A DNA stretch of 64,000 nt, from the NCBI GenBank assembly GCA_018268715.1, contig JAFDVZ010000002.1:491632-555631 (forward strand), written 5' to 3'. This DNA is from Acidobacteriota bacterium (GTDB taxonomy: Bacteria > Acidobacteriota > Terriglobia > Bryobacterales > Bryobacteraceae). Each line of letters opens with the position of its first letter. Within the stretch, counting starts at the first letter, position 1. A program made the position numbers and the translations under genes. Below, one piece after another: positions 8,979 to 16,141 of the stretch. The notes beneath the pieces are model-generated. The model ran no database searches and had not been told where the DNA came from. It was given only the letters and a program-made list of their open reading frames with translations.

Positions 8979-9538
8979 GCGATTCGGAGAACCTGGACTT
9001 AACGTCGATGCTCCGCGCCGCCGCCGATGGCGACGACCGGGCGCGGGACGAGTTCGTGGCGGCGGTGTACCGTCAGTTGCACCGGATCGCATCATATATG
9101 ATGAGTCGCGAATCGCCGGGGCAGACACTTCAAGCCACCGCCCTGGTGAATGAAGCGCTGATGCAACTTTTCGGCGGCCGGATTCCCACCGCCAACGACC
9201 GCAAGCATTTCCTGAACGTGGCCGCCGGCCAGATGCGCCGCATCCTGATCGACCGGGCGCGGTCCAAGAGCCGGGGCAAGCGCAAGGGCGTCAAACTGGG
9301 TCTCGACGAGGCTGGGCAGATCCCCTCCGAACGGAGCGAGGAGCTGGTGGCGCTCGACGACGCCCTGACGGAACTCGCGAAAGTGGATCCGGCGGCAGCC
9401 GACGTCGTCGAGAAGAAGTTCTTCGGCGGCTACACCGACGAGGAGACCGCGGAGATCCTGAATGTCAGCCTCGCCAAGGTCCGCCGCGACTGGACCTACG
9501 CCCGCGCCTGGCTCCATCACTACCTCTCGGCCTCCTGA
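8975..9538 (+). CDS. ECF-type sigma factor (X6/TIGR02999 family)
   Basis: 187 residues containing sigma region 2 (LTSMLRAAADGDDRARDEF, YRQLHRIASYMM), the characteristic LQATALVNEALMQLF, FLNVAAGQMRRILIDRAR, and region 4 (VEKKFFGGYTDEETAEILN with an HTH in AEILNVSLAKVRRDW). This matches the TIGR02999/X6 sigma family of Acidobacteria and Planctomycetes, which is commonly encoded next to Ser/Thr kinases and has no classical anti-sigma factor. The ATG at 8975 overlaps the kinase stop, which implies a joint regulatory unit; kinase control of the sigma factor is inferred. It is followed by the hairpin-rich region. Confidence 0.93.
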   Translation: MSDSENLDLTSMLRAAADGDDRARDEFVAAVYRQLHRIASYMMSRESPGQTLQATALVNEALMQLFGGRIPTANDRKHFLNVAAGQMRRILIDRARSKSRGKRKGVKLGLDEAGQIPSERSEELVALDDALTELAKVDPAAADVVEKKFFGGYTDEETAEILNVSLAKVRRDWTYARAWLHHYLSAS

Positions 9539-9835
9539 GAAATTGGGGGGTGAGCGAGTGAAATTCCCCAGAAGTGGTTAAAGCACCCGATTCTCCTGAA
9601 TCGAATCACCGTAACCGATTGAAAATGGCCCTAGAGAGGTTTGGCGCCTCGCCTGCACTATATTGGGCAATTCATAAGTCTTACTGACTTATACATCCAG
9701 CGATTAGACCCAGCTAATCGCCGCCCCTCTGACCCTTCGCGCAAAGCGAAGGGACGTGGCCCCGGGAACCCAGTCCCGGGGCTACACCTCATTTAGGGGC
9801 TCCATTCCGGCTTCCCCGACTCCTGTCTCCTGTCT
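9539..9835. other. Intergenic region between convergent genes
   Basis: 297 bases without a credible ORF, between the sigma-factor stop and the SDR stop. The first 130 bases are comparatively AT-rich and show no recognised element. Bases 9674-9782 hold four successive perfect hairpins, listed separately. Confidence 0.7.
9674..9782. repeat. Array of four consecutive perfect hairpins
   Basis: Four inverted repeats follow each other within 109 bases. ATAAGTC/GACTTAT is at 9674-9680/9686-9692. CGATTAG/CTAATCG is at 9701-9707/9714-9720 with loop ACCCAG. CCCTTCGC/GCGAAGGG is at 9733-9740/9746-9753 with loop GCAAA. GCCCCGGGA/TCCCGGGGC is at 9759-9767/9774-9782, again with loop ACCCAG. None has a following T tract. 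It lies between convergent genes and could be a bidirectional terminator, a REP-like repeat cluster or a structured small RNA. Confidence 0.7.
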
Positions 9836-10606
9836 TCACAGCGTCTTCGTAGAGCCCCCGTCAATATCAATCAAAGCGCCGTGCAGCAGCCGCCCTTCGG
9901 GGCCCGCCAGGAACGCCACCAGGCTCGCCACGTCCTCGGGTTCGCCCACCCGGGTGATCCTCTCGCGCTCGGTGAACCGCCGCGCCGCCGTCTCCCAATC
10001 GAGGCCGCCCTGATCCGCCTCCGCCTGAATCCGGCGGGTGAAGCGGTCCGTGCGGACGGGGCCGGGATTCACGGCGTTCACCTGCACTCCATCCTCGACG
10101 CCCAACTCCGCCAGCGCCTTGGTGAAGGAGAGCATCGCCGCGTTCACCGAACCTCCGATGGCGAATTGCGCGCCCGGCGTGCGTCCTCCCACTCCCGCGA
10201 TGTTCACCACCGATCCGGAGCGGCGTTTCAGCTCGGGCCAGGCCGTGCGGGTCAGGCGCACGGCGGCGAACAGCTTCAGGGCGTAACCGTCGGCCCAATC
10301 CTCATCGGTCAGAGTGAGAAAATCGCCGCGCCGGGTAGCGCCGGCGTTGTTCACCACGATGTCGATCGCGCCGAAGGAGGCGAGCGCGAAATCGGCGAGC
10401 GCGCTCTCGGTCCCGCGCTCGCGCAGGTCGAGCGATAGGGCGGCGGCCGACGGGCCGATGGCGCGCACCGTATCGTCCAATGCCGCGCGGTCGCGCGCGC
10501 AAATCACCACCCGGGCTCCGTCGCGCGCCAGGCGTTCGGCGATGGCGCGCCCAATGCCGCGGTTGCCCCCGGTGACGATGGCGGCTTTGCCTTCGAGCGG
10601 CTTCAT
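9836..10606 (-). CDS. SDR family oxidoreductase, atypical active site
   Basis: 256 residues from ATG 10606. Rossmann fold with TGGNRGIG cofactor motif, NNAGATRRGDF, VNIAGVGGRTPG, and PGPVRTDRF. It is a classical SDR in length and order, but the usual YxxxK pair is not found: the region reads GAQFAIGGSVNAAMLSF, with Phe at the Tyr position and no Lys four residues later. Some SDR subgroups carry this GGSVNAA-type segment. The reaction is unknown, and reduced or different catalysis is possible. The start codon overlaps the stop of the enolase-superfamily gene (ATGA), so the two form a coupled pair that probably acts on a sugar acid or related hydroxy acid (inference). Confidence 0.88.
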   Translation of the reverse strand: MKPLEGKAAIVTGGNRGIGRAIAERLARDGARVVICARDRAALDDTVRAIGPSAAALSLDLRERGTESALADFALASFGAIDIVVNNAGATRRGDFLTLTDEDWADGYALKLFAAVRLTRTAWPELKRRSGSVVNIAGVGGRTPGAQFAIGGSVNAAMLSFTKALAELGVEDGVQVNAVNPGPVRTDRFTRRIQAEADQGGLDWETAARRFTERERITRVGEPEDVASLVAFLAGPEGRLLHGALIDIDGGSTKTL

Positions 10607-11739
10607 GACTCCTTGATCTCCACGCCCAGGCCCGGCCCTTTCGGCACGGACAGGAACCCCTTGGCGGGAATCAGCGGCTCCTTCAACGCCGAGCGTCGAT
10701 AGTCGCCCTCGGTGACGTACTCGTTGGCGTAGCGGATGCACGGAGTCGAGGCGGCCAGGTGCAGCACGGCCACCAGTCCCAACGCGTGCGAGGTGTTGTG
10801 CGGGACGTAGTAGCGGTCCGAGGCGTCGATCAGCGCGGCGATCTTCTTGCACTCGCTCAACCCGCCGGCCTTGATGGGATCGGCCTGCAGGATGTCGCAG
10901 GCGTTGGCGGCGATCAGCTTGTGGAAGTCGTAACGGGTGTGATCCTGCTCGCCGCCGGCGATGGCGATGTCCAACGCCGCGGCCACCTTCGCCGTTCCTT
11001 CGTGGTCGGTGAACGGAACCGGTTCTTCGAACCAGAACACGCCCTGCGCTTCGAGCAGCCGGCCCATCGAGATGGCGCGAGGCACGCTGTAACCCGAGTT
11101 CGCGTCCACCATGAAGCGAATCTTGTCTCCAATGGCGGAGCGGACCTCGCGCACCATCTGCTCGTCGGGGAACTTCGGCGGGCCATCGTACCCGTGCCGG
11201 GAGGCGATCTTGATCTTGGTGGCGGAGAACCCGTCTTCGACTGCCTTCGCGCACAGCCGGGCCTGCTCGGCGGGCGTACGTTCGCGGCTGGTGAAGCTCG
11301 CGTACATGGGGATGGGGTCGCGCACCAGGCCGCCCAGCAACTGGTAGACGGGCACGCCCAGCGCCTTGCCCACGATGTCGTGAATGGCGATATCGACGCC
11401 GCTGATGGCGATCGACGCCGACTGTCCGCGGATCTTGTAGGAGCCGACGTACATCTTCTCCCAGATCTTCTCGATCTCGAAGGCGTCCATGCCGACAATC
11501 AGCGGTTTGATCAGCTTTTCGAGGAAGTCGGCGTTCAACTCGCCATTGGAATGGCTGGGCTCCCCGATGCCGGTGACGCCGCCATCCGTGTAGATTTTGA
11601 AGTACTCGTAGCCGCCGGCGCGGAGGGTCCTGGCGTCGGTGATCTTGAGCGGTCCGACGCCCTTCGGCCTGCGCGATGGAGCCTCTTGCGCCGCCGCCGG
11701 CACGGCCGCCGCTGCGAGGAAGTTTCTGCGGGAGAGCAT
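10603..11739 (-). CDS. Tat-signal enolase-superfamily (mandelate racemase-like) enzyme
   Basis: 378 residues. It begins with a Tat-like signal (MLSRRNFLAAAAVPAAA), then a mandelate racemase/muconate lactonising enzyme fold: capping domain to about residue 145, then a TIM barrel. Visible catalytic elements are KIKI (second-strand Lys region), metal ligands in VDANSGY, FEEPVPF and AGGEQ, and a late PHNTSH. Superfamily members abstract a proton alpha to a carboxylate to dehydrate or epimerise sugar acids; the precise substrate is unclear. Export by Tat would place it in the periplasm, which is unusual for the family but frequent in acidobacterial annotations. It is coupled to the downstream SDR. 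Confidence 0.87.
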   Translation of the reverse strand: MLSRRNFLAAAAVPAAAQEAPSRRPKGVGPLKITDARTLRAGGYEYFKIYTDGGVTGIGEPSHSNGELNADFLEKLIKPLIVGMDAFEIEKIWEKMYVGSYKIRGQSASIAISGVDIAIHDIVGKALGVPVYQLLGGLVRDPIPMYASFTSRERTPAEQARLCAKAVEDGFSATKIKIASRHGYDGPPKFPDEQMVREVRSAIGDKIRFMVDANSGYSVPRAISMGRLLEAQGVFWFEEPVPFTDHEGTAKVAAALDIAIAGGEQDHTRYDFHKLIAANACDILQADPIKAGGLSECKKIAALIDASDRYYVPHNTSHALGLVAVLHLAASTPCIRYANEYVTEGDYRRSALKEPLIPAKGFLSVPKGPGLGVEIKES

Positions 11740-11771
11740 GAGGCCAGTTCTATCACATCCGCCGGCGGGGC

Positions 11772-11820
11772 CCCTTTTACTTTTCGCCGATCCGGCATAG
11801 AATTGAGCCGGATAAAAGGG
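11772..11820. promoter_or_regulatory. Nested inverted repeat in divergent promoter region
   Basis: CCCTTTTA (11772-11779) pairs with TAAAAGGG (11813-11820), and inside it TCCGGC (11791-11796) pairs with GCCGGA (11807-11812). It lies between the divergent enolase-superfamily gene and the RsbRD-like gene, where an operator or a 5' leader structure could sit. Confidence 0.45.
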
Positions 11821-11867
11821 CGCCGGCCCCGCGAAACCGTCGCGCGCGCCGGCCGCTTGGGAGGTGA

Positions 11868-12335
11868 ATGGCTATGCTATCCGCGAAGCTGATTCAGCTC
11901 ATCGAAGACCACTGGCAGGGCATCATGACCGGCATCATTCATCAGATGCGCAGTGATCCCCGCCTCCACCACATCAGCGGGCTGCCCGAAACCGAGCTAC
12001 GGGACATCGGTCGCGGCATCCTTCGTAACCTGGGCCATTGGCTGACTGCCTCCAGGACGGAGCAGCACGCCGTCGAGGAGCAGTACGAAGGGTTGGGGCG
12101 GGTGCGCTTTGCTGAACACATCCCGCTCGCCGAGTGCGTGTGCGCGCTCCAGGTGGTGAAGAGCCGGGTGGTGGAGTTCACCCGCGACCACGAGTTCTCG
12201 CAATCGTCGGTGGAAGTCCTGGCGACCGAGGAGCTCGAACACCAGTTGAACGAGTTTTTCGACGATCTGGTGTACCACGAGGTGATCGGCTACGAGGGCG
12301 CCATGCGCAAGGCGATGGCGGCGGGCGTGCGCTGA
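11868..12335 (+). CDS. RsbRD N-terminal-like domain protein
   Basis: 155 residues, all alpha-helical in appearance: LIQLIEDHWQGIMTGIIHQM, LGHWLTASR, EEQYEGLGRVRFAEHIPLAE, FFDDLVYHEVIGYE. This resembles the RsbRD/RsbR N-terminal sensory domain seen in stressosome proteins and in stand-alone form in many soil bacteria. No STAS domain follows, so it is a single-domain version. A strong Shine-Dalgarno (GGGAGGTGA) sits immediately before ATG 11868; M3 at 11874 is an alternative start. The role is probably a small signalling or ligand-sensing protein. It stands alone between the inverted repeat and the convergent TlpA-type gene. Confidence 0.7.
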   Translation: MAMLSAKLIQLIEDHWQGIMTGIIHQMRSDPRLHHISGLPETELRDIGRGILRNLGHWLTASRTEQHAVEEQYEGLGRVRFAEHIPLAECVCALQVVKSRVVEFTRDHEFSQSSVEVLATEELEHQLNEFFDDLVYHEVIGYEGAMRKAMAAGVR

Positions 12336-12349
12336 CTTTGAGGGCGGGT

Positions 12350-14401
12350 TCAGGGCAATCGCAGTAGCTCGTCGAGCATGCGCCGCGGCCAGTCCGCGGG
12401 GCCGTAGTATCCGTGCGTTTTCTTGCGCACGACGCCGTCGCGGTCCACCAGCCAGTTCTGCGGGACTCCCAGCATGCCGATGAAGCCCGACACGTAGTCC
12501 CGCCCGCCGAGCAGGGTCGGCGTCGTGGCGTGATATTCGGCCAGAAACGGCGCGACCAGCCCCGGATTGTCGTCCACATTCAGCGTCACCACCTGCACGT
12601 CGTCGCGGCCCTTGGCCAGTTCTTGAAGCTTCACCAGGGAAGGGAACTCCTCCCGGCAGGGCGCGCACCAGGTGGCCCAGACGTTGACGAAAGTGCGCTT
12701 GCCCTTGAAGCGATCGAGCGTCCAGGCGGCGCCGTGGGTGTCACGCAGGTGCAGTTCGGGCATCGGCTTGCCGAACTCGGCGAAGGCGGCGAATGGCGGT
12801 AAGTCGTGGGTGGTGTTCGACTTAGCGGGCGGCGCCGGGCGGGGCGGACGGGCGCTCACCACCTCCCAGGCGTCCTTGGAGCCGCCCTGTTCGAGCCACA
12901 GCGCGCGGGCGTGGTCGGCCTCATAGTCGCGGTAGCCGCCGGAGGCGACCGCTTTGGCGTAATAGGCCAGCGCGTCCAGCTTTCGGCCATCCGATTCGGC
13001 GATTTTTCCGGTGTAGAGGTTCCAACGCCCCTGGAACTGCGAGTAGCCGCTGGTGGGATCGTTCCCGCGGGCGGCGTTGTCGTCCAGCCACCGTTGCATA
13101 CGGTCCATGGTGGAACGGACTGTGGCGGAACGCTTTAGCAGGAGCGATGCATCGACGACGGCGCCCATGGCGTCCCACAATGACAAATCGAAGCCAAAAC
13201 GCGAGTACTCCATGGCGCGCACGGTGTTGGCGTTGGCGGTGAGGTCGCTCGGCTGTTCGGGGCCCCGGGAGATCTCCTCGAGCGCCTGTTCGGCGAGCTT
13301 CAAGGCCGCCTCGGGACGGACCCCGAAACGAACCCAGATTTCCGCGACGTGTAGCTGATCGGGCGGATAATGCCACTCTAATTCACGTTTTTGACCTAAT
13401 TCGAGCACTTTTTCGCCAGCTTGAATCAGGTCCGCTTCGCTCCAGGTGGGCGCGAAGGGTAGCGCGCCCAGGCGCAGGGACCAGGCGAAGTAGCTGGCCG
13501 GCCACTTGCGGACCCACTCGGCGGAGGCTACCGCCATCTCGCGCATCATCTGTTCGTGTTCCTGGCGGGTGATGTTGCGGGTGCGCGCCTGGTAGCGTGT
13601 TTCGAGCTCCCGGTAGGCCAGCATGACCGGCGAATCCGGCGCGTCGAACCCGGCGGCGAGCCTGGCGGATGCTTCCGTTTCGTTGGCGAGTTTGTAGCCG
13701 TCCAGCAGGGCGGAGCGCATGGTGCGGGATTCGTGATCCGGCAGCGCCTCCAGGCGCCGCAGGTCAGCGGCAACCCGTTGACGGAGCTTGGGATAGGCGG
13801 AGTCCGGGGCCGCGCGGAACTCGGCTGCCCACAACGGCGACCAGTATTTGCCGCCGCCGGCGCCGGGCCGGGATTCGAGCAACGCCCGCAGTTCGGCGGC
13901 GCGCGCGGCCAGTTCCTGGGGGTCCTTGATGCGGTCCAGACGCCGGAAACCTTCGACAGCGTCGGGGCAGAGCTTACGGAATTGGGCGACGGCCGCCTCT
14001 CCGGCCTGGTCGTCGCGGAAGTTCGGGCTATCGTAGATGTCGGCCAGGGCCAGGTAGGTCCAGGGGAGCTTCGGGTCGGCGGAGACGGCGCGGCGCAGCT
14101 CGGCGATGGCCTCCGGGGTGTTGCGGCCGATCAGCGATCGTCCATGCAGGTAGATGAAACGCGGGTCGGCGGCATGGCGCGCCAGTAGTTGGGCGAACAT
14201 CGGCGCGAGCGGGCCCGGTTTGGGCTGGCCGGAGGTGAGGTCGAGCAGGCGGAGATACAGGATAAAACGGTCCTGTCCGGCGTCAATACGCGCCTGGACC
14301 TGCTCCCGGTTGAGTCCGGCGACTTCGGGAGGAATGACGCACTGGGCGAACGCGACCGCGCACACCGCGCCAGAAAGCAGCAGAAACCGACGCATGCCCA
14401 T
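12350..14401 (-). CDS. Exported TPR protein with C-terminal TlpA-like thioredoxin domain
   Basis: 683 residues from ATG 14401. Signal peptide (RRFLLLSGAVCAVAFAQ), a long helical TPR-rich middle (about 40-520; AIAELRRAVSADPKLPWTYL and similar), then a TlpA/ResA-type thioredoxin at 540-683. The redox motif is WCAPC with C579 and C582, preceded by FVNVWATW and followed by a cis-Pro loop near LGVPQNWLV. Family TlpA proteins reduce periplasmic disulfides, for example in cytochrome c maturation; the TPR part probably selects partners. MRRF at 14395 is an equally possible start. The longer reading frame to 14467 overlaps the divergent promoter and has no signal peptide at its start. Confidence 0.88.
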   Translation of the reverse strand: MGMRRFLLLSGAVCAVAFAQCVIPPEVAGLNREQVQARIDAGQDRFILYLRLLDLTSGQPKPGPLAPMFAQLLARHAADPRFIYLHGRSLIGRNTPEAIAELRRAVSADPKLPWTYLALADIYDSPNFRDDQAGEAAVAQFRKLCPDAVEGFRRLDRIKDPQELAARAAELRALLESRPGAGGGKYWSPLWAAEFRAAPDSAYPKLRQRVAADLRRLEALPDHESRTMRSALLDGYKLANETEASARLAAGFDAPDSPVMLAYRELETRYQARTRNITRQEHEQMMREMAVASAEWVRKWPASYFAWSLRLGALPFAPTWSEADLIQAGEKVLELGQKRELEWHYPPDQLHVAEIWVRFGVRPEAALKLAEQALEEISRGPEQPSDLTANANTVRAMEYSRFGFDLSLWDAMGAVVDASLLLKRSATVRSTMDRMQRWLDDNAARGNDPTSGYSQFQGRWNLYTGKIAESDGRKLDALAYYAKAVASGGYRDYEADHARALWLEQGGSKDAWEVVSARPPRPAPPAKSNTTHDLPPFAAFAEFGKPMPELHLRDTHGAAWTLDRFKGKRTFVNVWATWCAPCREEFPSLVKLQELAKGRDDVQVVTLNVDDNPGLVAPFLAEYHATTPTLLGGRDYVSGFIGMLGVPQNWLVDRDGVVRKKTHGYYGPADWPRRMLDELLRLP

Positions 14402-14481
14402 ATGACGGCCAGTCCGGCGGGGGCGTTGAGTCGGGGGCTTCACAAAAAGCGGGTTATAATCCCACACACGGGGGGCAACGT

Positions 14482-16113
14482 ATGCACGGCCTGATGATGA
14501 ATTACCAGCTCACGCTCACCTCGTTGTTCGAGCGGGCTGGCCGGCTGTTTCCGACGAAAGAGATCGCGACCAAGATGCCGGACGGCGCGATGCACCGGTA
14601 CACGTACGCGGATCTGTACGCCCGGACGCACCGCCTGGCGCATGTGCTCAAGAAACTGGGCGTGGCTCGGGGCGACCGGGTGGGGACGCTGTGTTGGAAC
14701 TCATACCGGCACCTGGAGCTGTATTGGGCCACGCCCTGTTCCGGGGCTGTGCTGCACACGCTGAATCTGCGGCTGACGTCCGATCAACTGGCCTACATCA
14801 TCAACCACGCTGGAGACCGGGTGATCTTTGTGGATTCTTCGCTGCTGCCGCTGCTCGATCCGATCCGCGACCGGATCCCTTGCGTGGAGCGTATTGTCGT
14901 GCTGGATGGCGACGGCCCGGAGGACTACGAAGCGCTGGTGGCCGCCGCGCCGGCGGCGAAGTATCCGTGGCCGGAGTTGGACGAGAACGAGGCTTCGGCG
15001 ACCTGCTACACGTCGGGGACCACGGGGAATCCCAAGGGCGTCCTGTACAGCCATCGGGCGATGTACCTGCACAGCATGGCGCTCGCGTCGGTGGACAGCT
15101 TCGCCATCAGCGAGCGGGACACGCTGTTGATGGTGATCCCGATGTTTCACGCCAACGCCTGGGGATTGCCGCATGCCGCGGTGATGAACGGCGCCCGCAT
15201 CGTATTCGGGGGGCGGCAGATTCAGCCGCGCGATTTGGCCGAACTGATCCAGGGCGAGGGGGCCACGCTGACGGCCGGCGTGCCGACGCTGTGGATGGGC
15301 TTGTACGCGCTGCTCGAACAGGAGAAGTACGACATTTCCTCGTTGCGGACGATTGTCGCCGCAGGGTCGGCCCTGCCGCGGCAGTTCGTCGTCGACTTCG
15401 AGCGGAAGCACGGCGTGCGGATCTCGCTGGCCTGGGGCATGACGGAGACCACGCCGATCGCCACGTTCATGCAATCGCGCTCGGACTGCGAGGGGTTGCC
15501 CGAGGATGAGTACTTCGATGTCCGATCGAGGCACGGGCTGCCGGTTCCGGGGGTGGACCTGCGGGTGGTGGACGGGGAGGGCCGGGAGGTAGCGAACGAC
15601 GGGATCGCGATGGGCGAGTTGCAGGTGCGCGGGCCGTGGGTGACCAGCGGCTACCTCAGCGACCCCGATAACGCCGTGGGTTCGCGCAAGGCCGCCTCGT
15701 TCGCCGACGGCTGGTTCCGGACCGGGGATGTGGCCACCATCGACCGCTTCGGCTACATCCAGATCATGGATCGCACCAAGGACCTGGTGAAGAGCGGCGG
15801 CGAGTGGATTTCGAGCGTCGATCTGGAGAACGCCCTGATGGGGCATCCCAAGGTGGCCGAGGCGGCCGTGATCGCCGTGAACCATCCGAAGTGGATGGAG
15901 CGTCCGCTGGCGCTGGTGGCGCCGCTCGAACGGTTTCGCGACAGCATCACCAAGGACGAGCTGATCGAATTCCTGTCGGACAAAGTGGCGAAGTGGCAAC
16001 TGCCGGACGATGTTGTGTTTGTTGATGCGGTTCCCAAGACCAGCGTCGGGAAGTTTAACAAGCGGGCTTTGAGGGAGAAGTTCCGGGATTACGTTTTGCC
16101 GGCCGGGCGGTGA
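14482..16113 (+). CDS. Medium/long-chain fatty acyl-CoA ligase (AMP-forming)
   Basis: 543 residues, full length. Recognised as an ANL-superfamily acyl-CoA synthetase by the P-loop YTSGTTGNPKGVLYSHRA, the A5 motif WGMTETTPI, the hinge DGWFRTGDVA and IDRFGYIQIMDRTKDLVKSG, and the C-terminal catalytic lysine region KTSVGKFNK. The N-terminus (MMNYQLTLTSLFERA) is typical of AlkK-like medium/long-chain ligases. It activates fatty acids with ATP and CoA for beta-oxidation or lipid synthesis. The start could be ATG 14482 or 14494/14497; the first keeps the LMMNYQ segment that family members share. It is divergent from the TlpA-type gene, and its 3' end forms a long hairpin. Confidence 0.93.
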   Translation: MHGLMMNYQLTLTSLFERAGRLFPTKEIATKMPDGAMHRYTYADLYARTHRLAHVLKKLGVARGDRVGTLCWNSYRHLELYWATPCSGAVLHTLNLRLTSDQLAYIINHAGDRVIFVDSSLLPLLDPIRDRIPCVERIVVLDGDGPEDYEALVAAAPAAKYPWPELDENEASATCYTSGTTGNPKGVLYSHRAMYLHSMALASVDSFAISERDTLLMVIPMFHANAWGLPHAAVMNGARIVFGGRQIQPRDLAELIQGEGATLTAGVPTLWMGLYALLEQEKYDISSLRTIVAAGSALPRQFVVDFERKHGVRISLAWGMTETTPIATFMQSRSDCEGLPEDEYFDVRSRHGLPVPGVDLRVVDGEGREVANDGIAMGELQVRGPWVTSGYLSDPDNAVGSRKAASFADGWFRTGDVATIDRFGYIQIMDRTKDLVKSGGEWISSVDLENALMGHPKVAEAAVIAVNHPKWMERPLALVAPLERFRDSITKDELIEFLSDKVAKWQLPDDVVFVDAVPKTSVGKFNKRALREKFRDYVLPAGR

Positions 16114-16130
16114 GGTTCCGCCCGGCCGGC
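16098..16130 (+). terminator. 13-bp GC hairpin containing the ligase stop codon in its loop
   Basis: GCCGGCCGGGCGG (16098-16110) and CCGCCCGGCCGGC (16118-16130) pair perfectly around the loop TGAGGTT; the TGA stop is in the loop. No T tract follows. It probably terminates or protects both converging transcripts. Confidence 0.55.
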
Positions 16131-16141
16131 GAGGCGACGGC

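Noticed and set aside
9836..11254. 472-codon minus-strand frame as a fusion protein
   Set aside because: Upstream of 10606 the frame is antisense-type noise within the enolase-superfamily gene; the SDR starts at the ATGA overlap.
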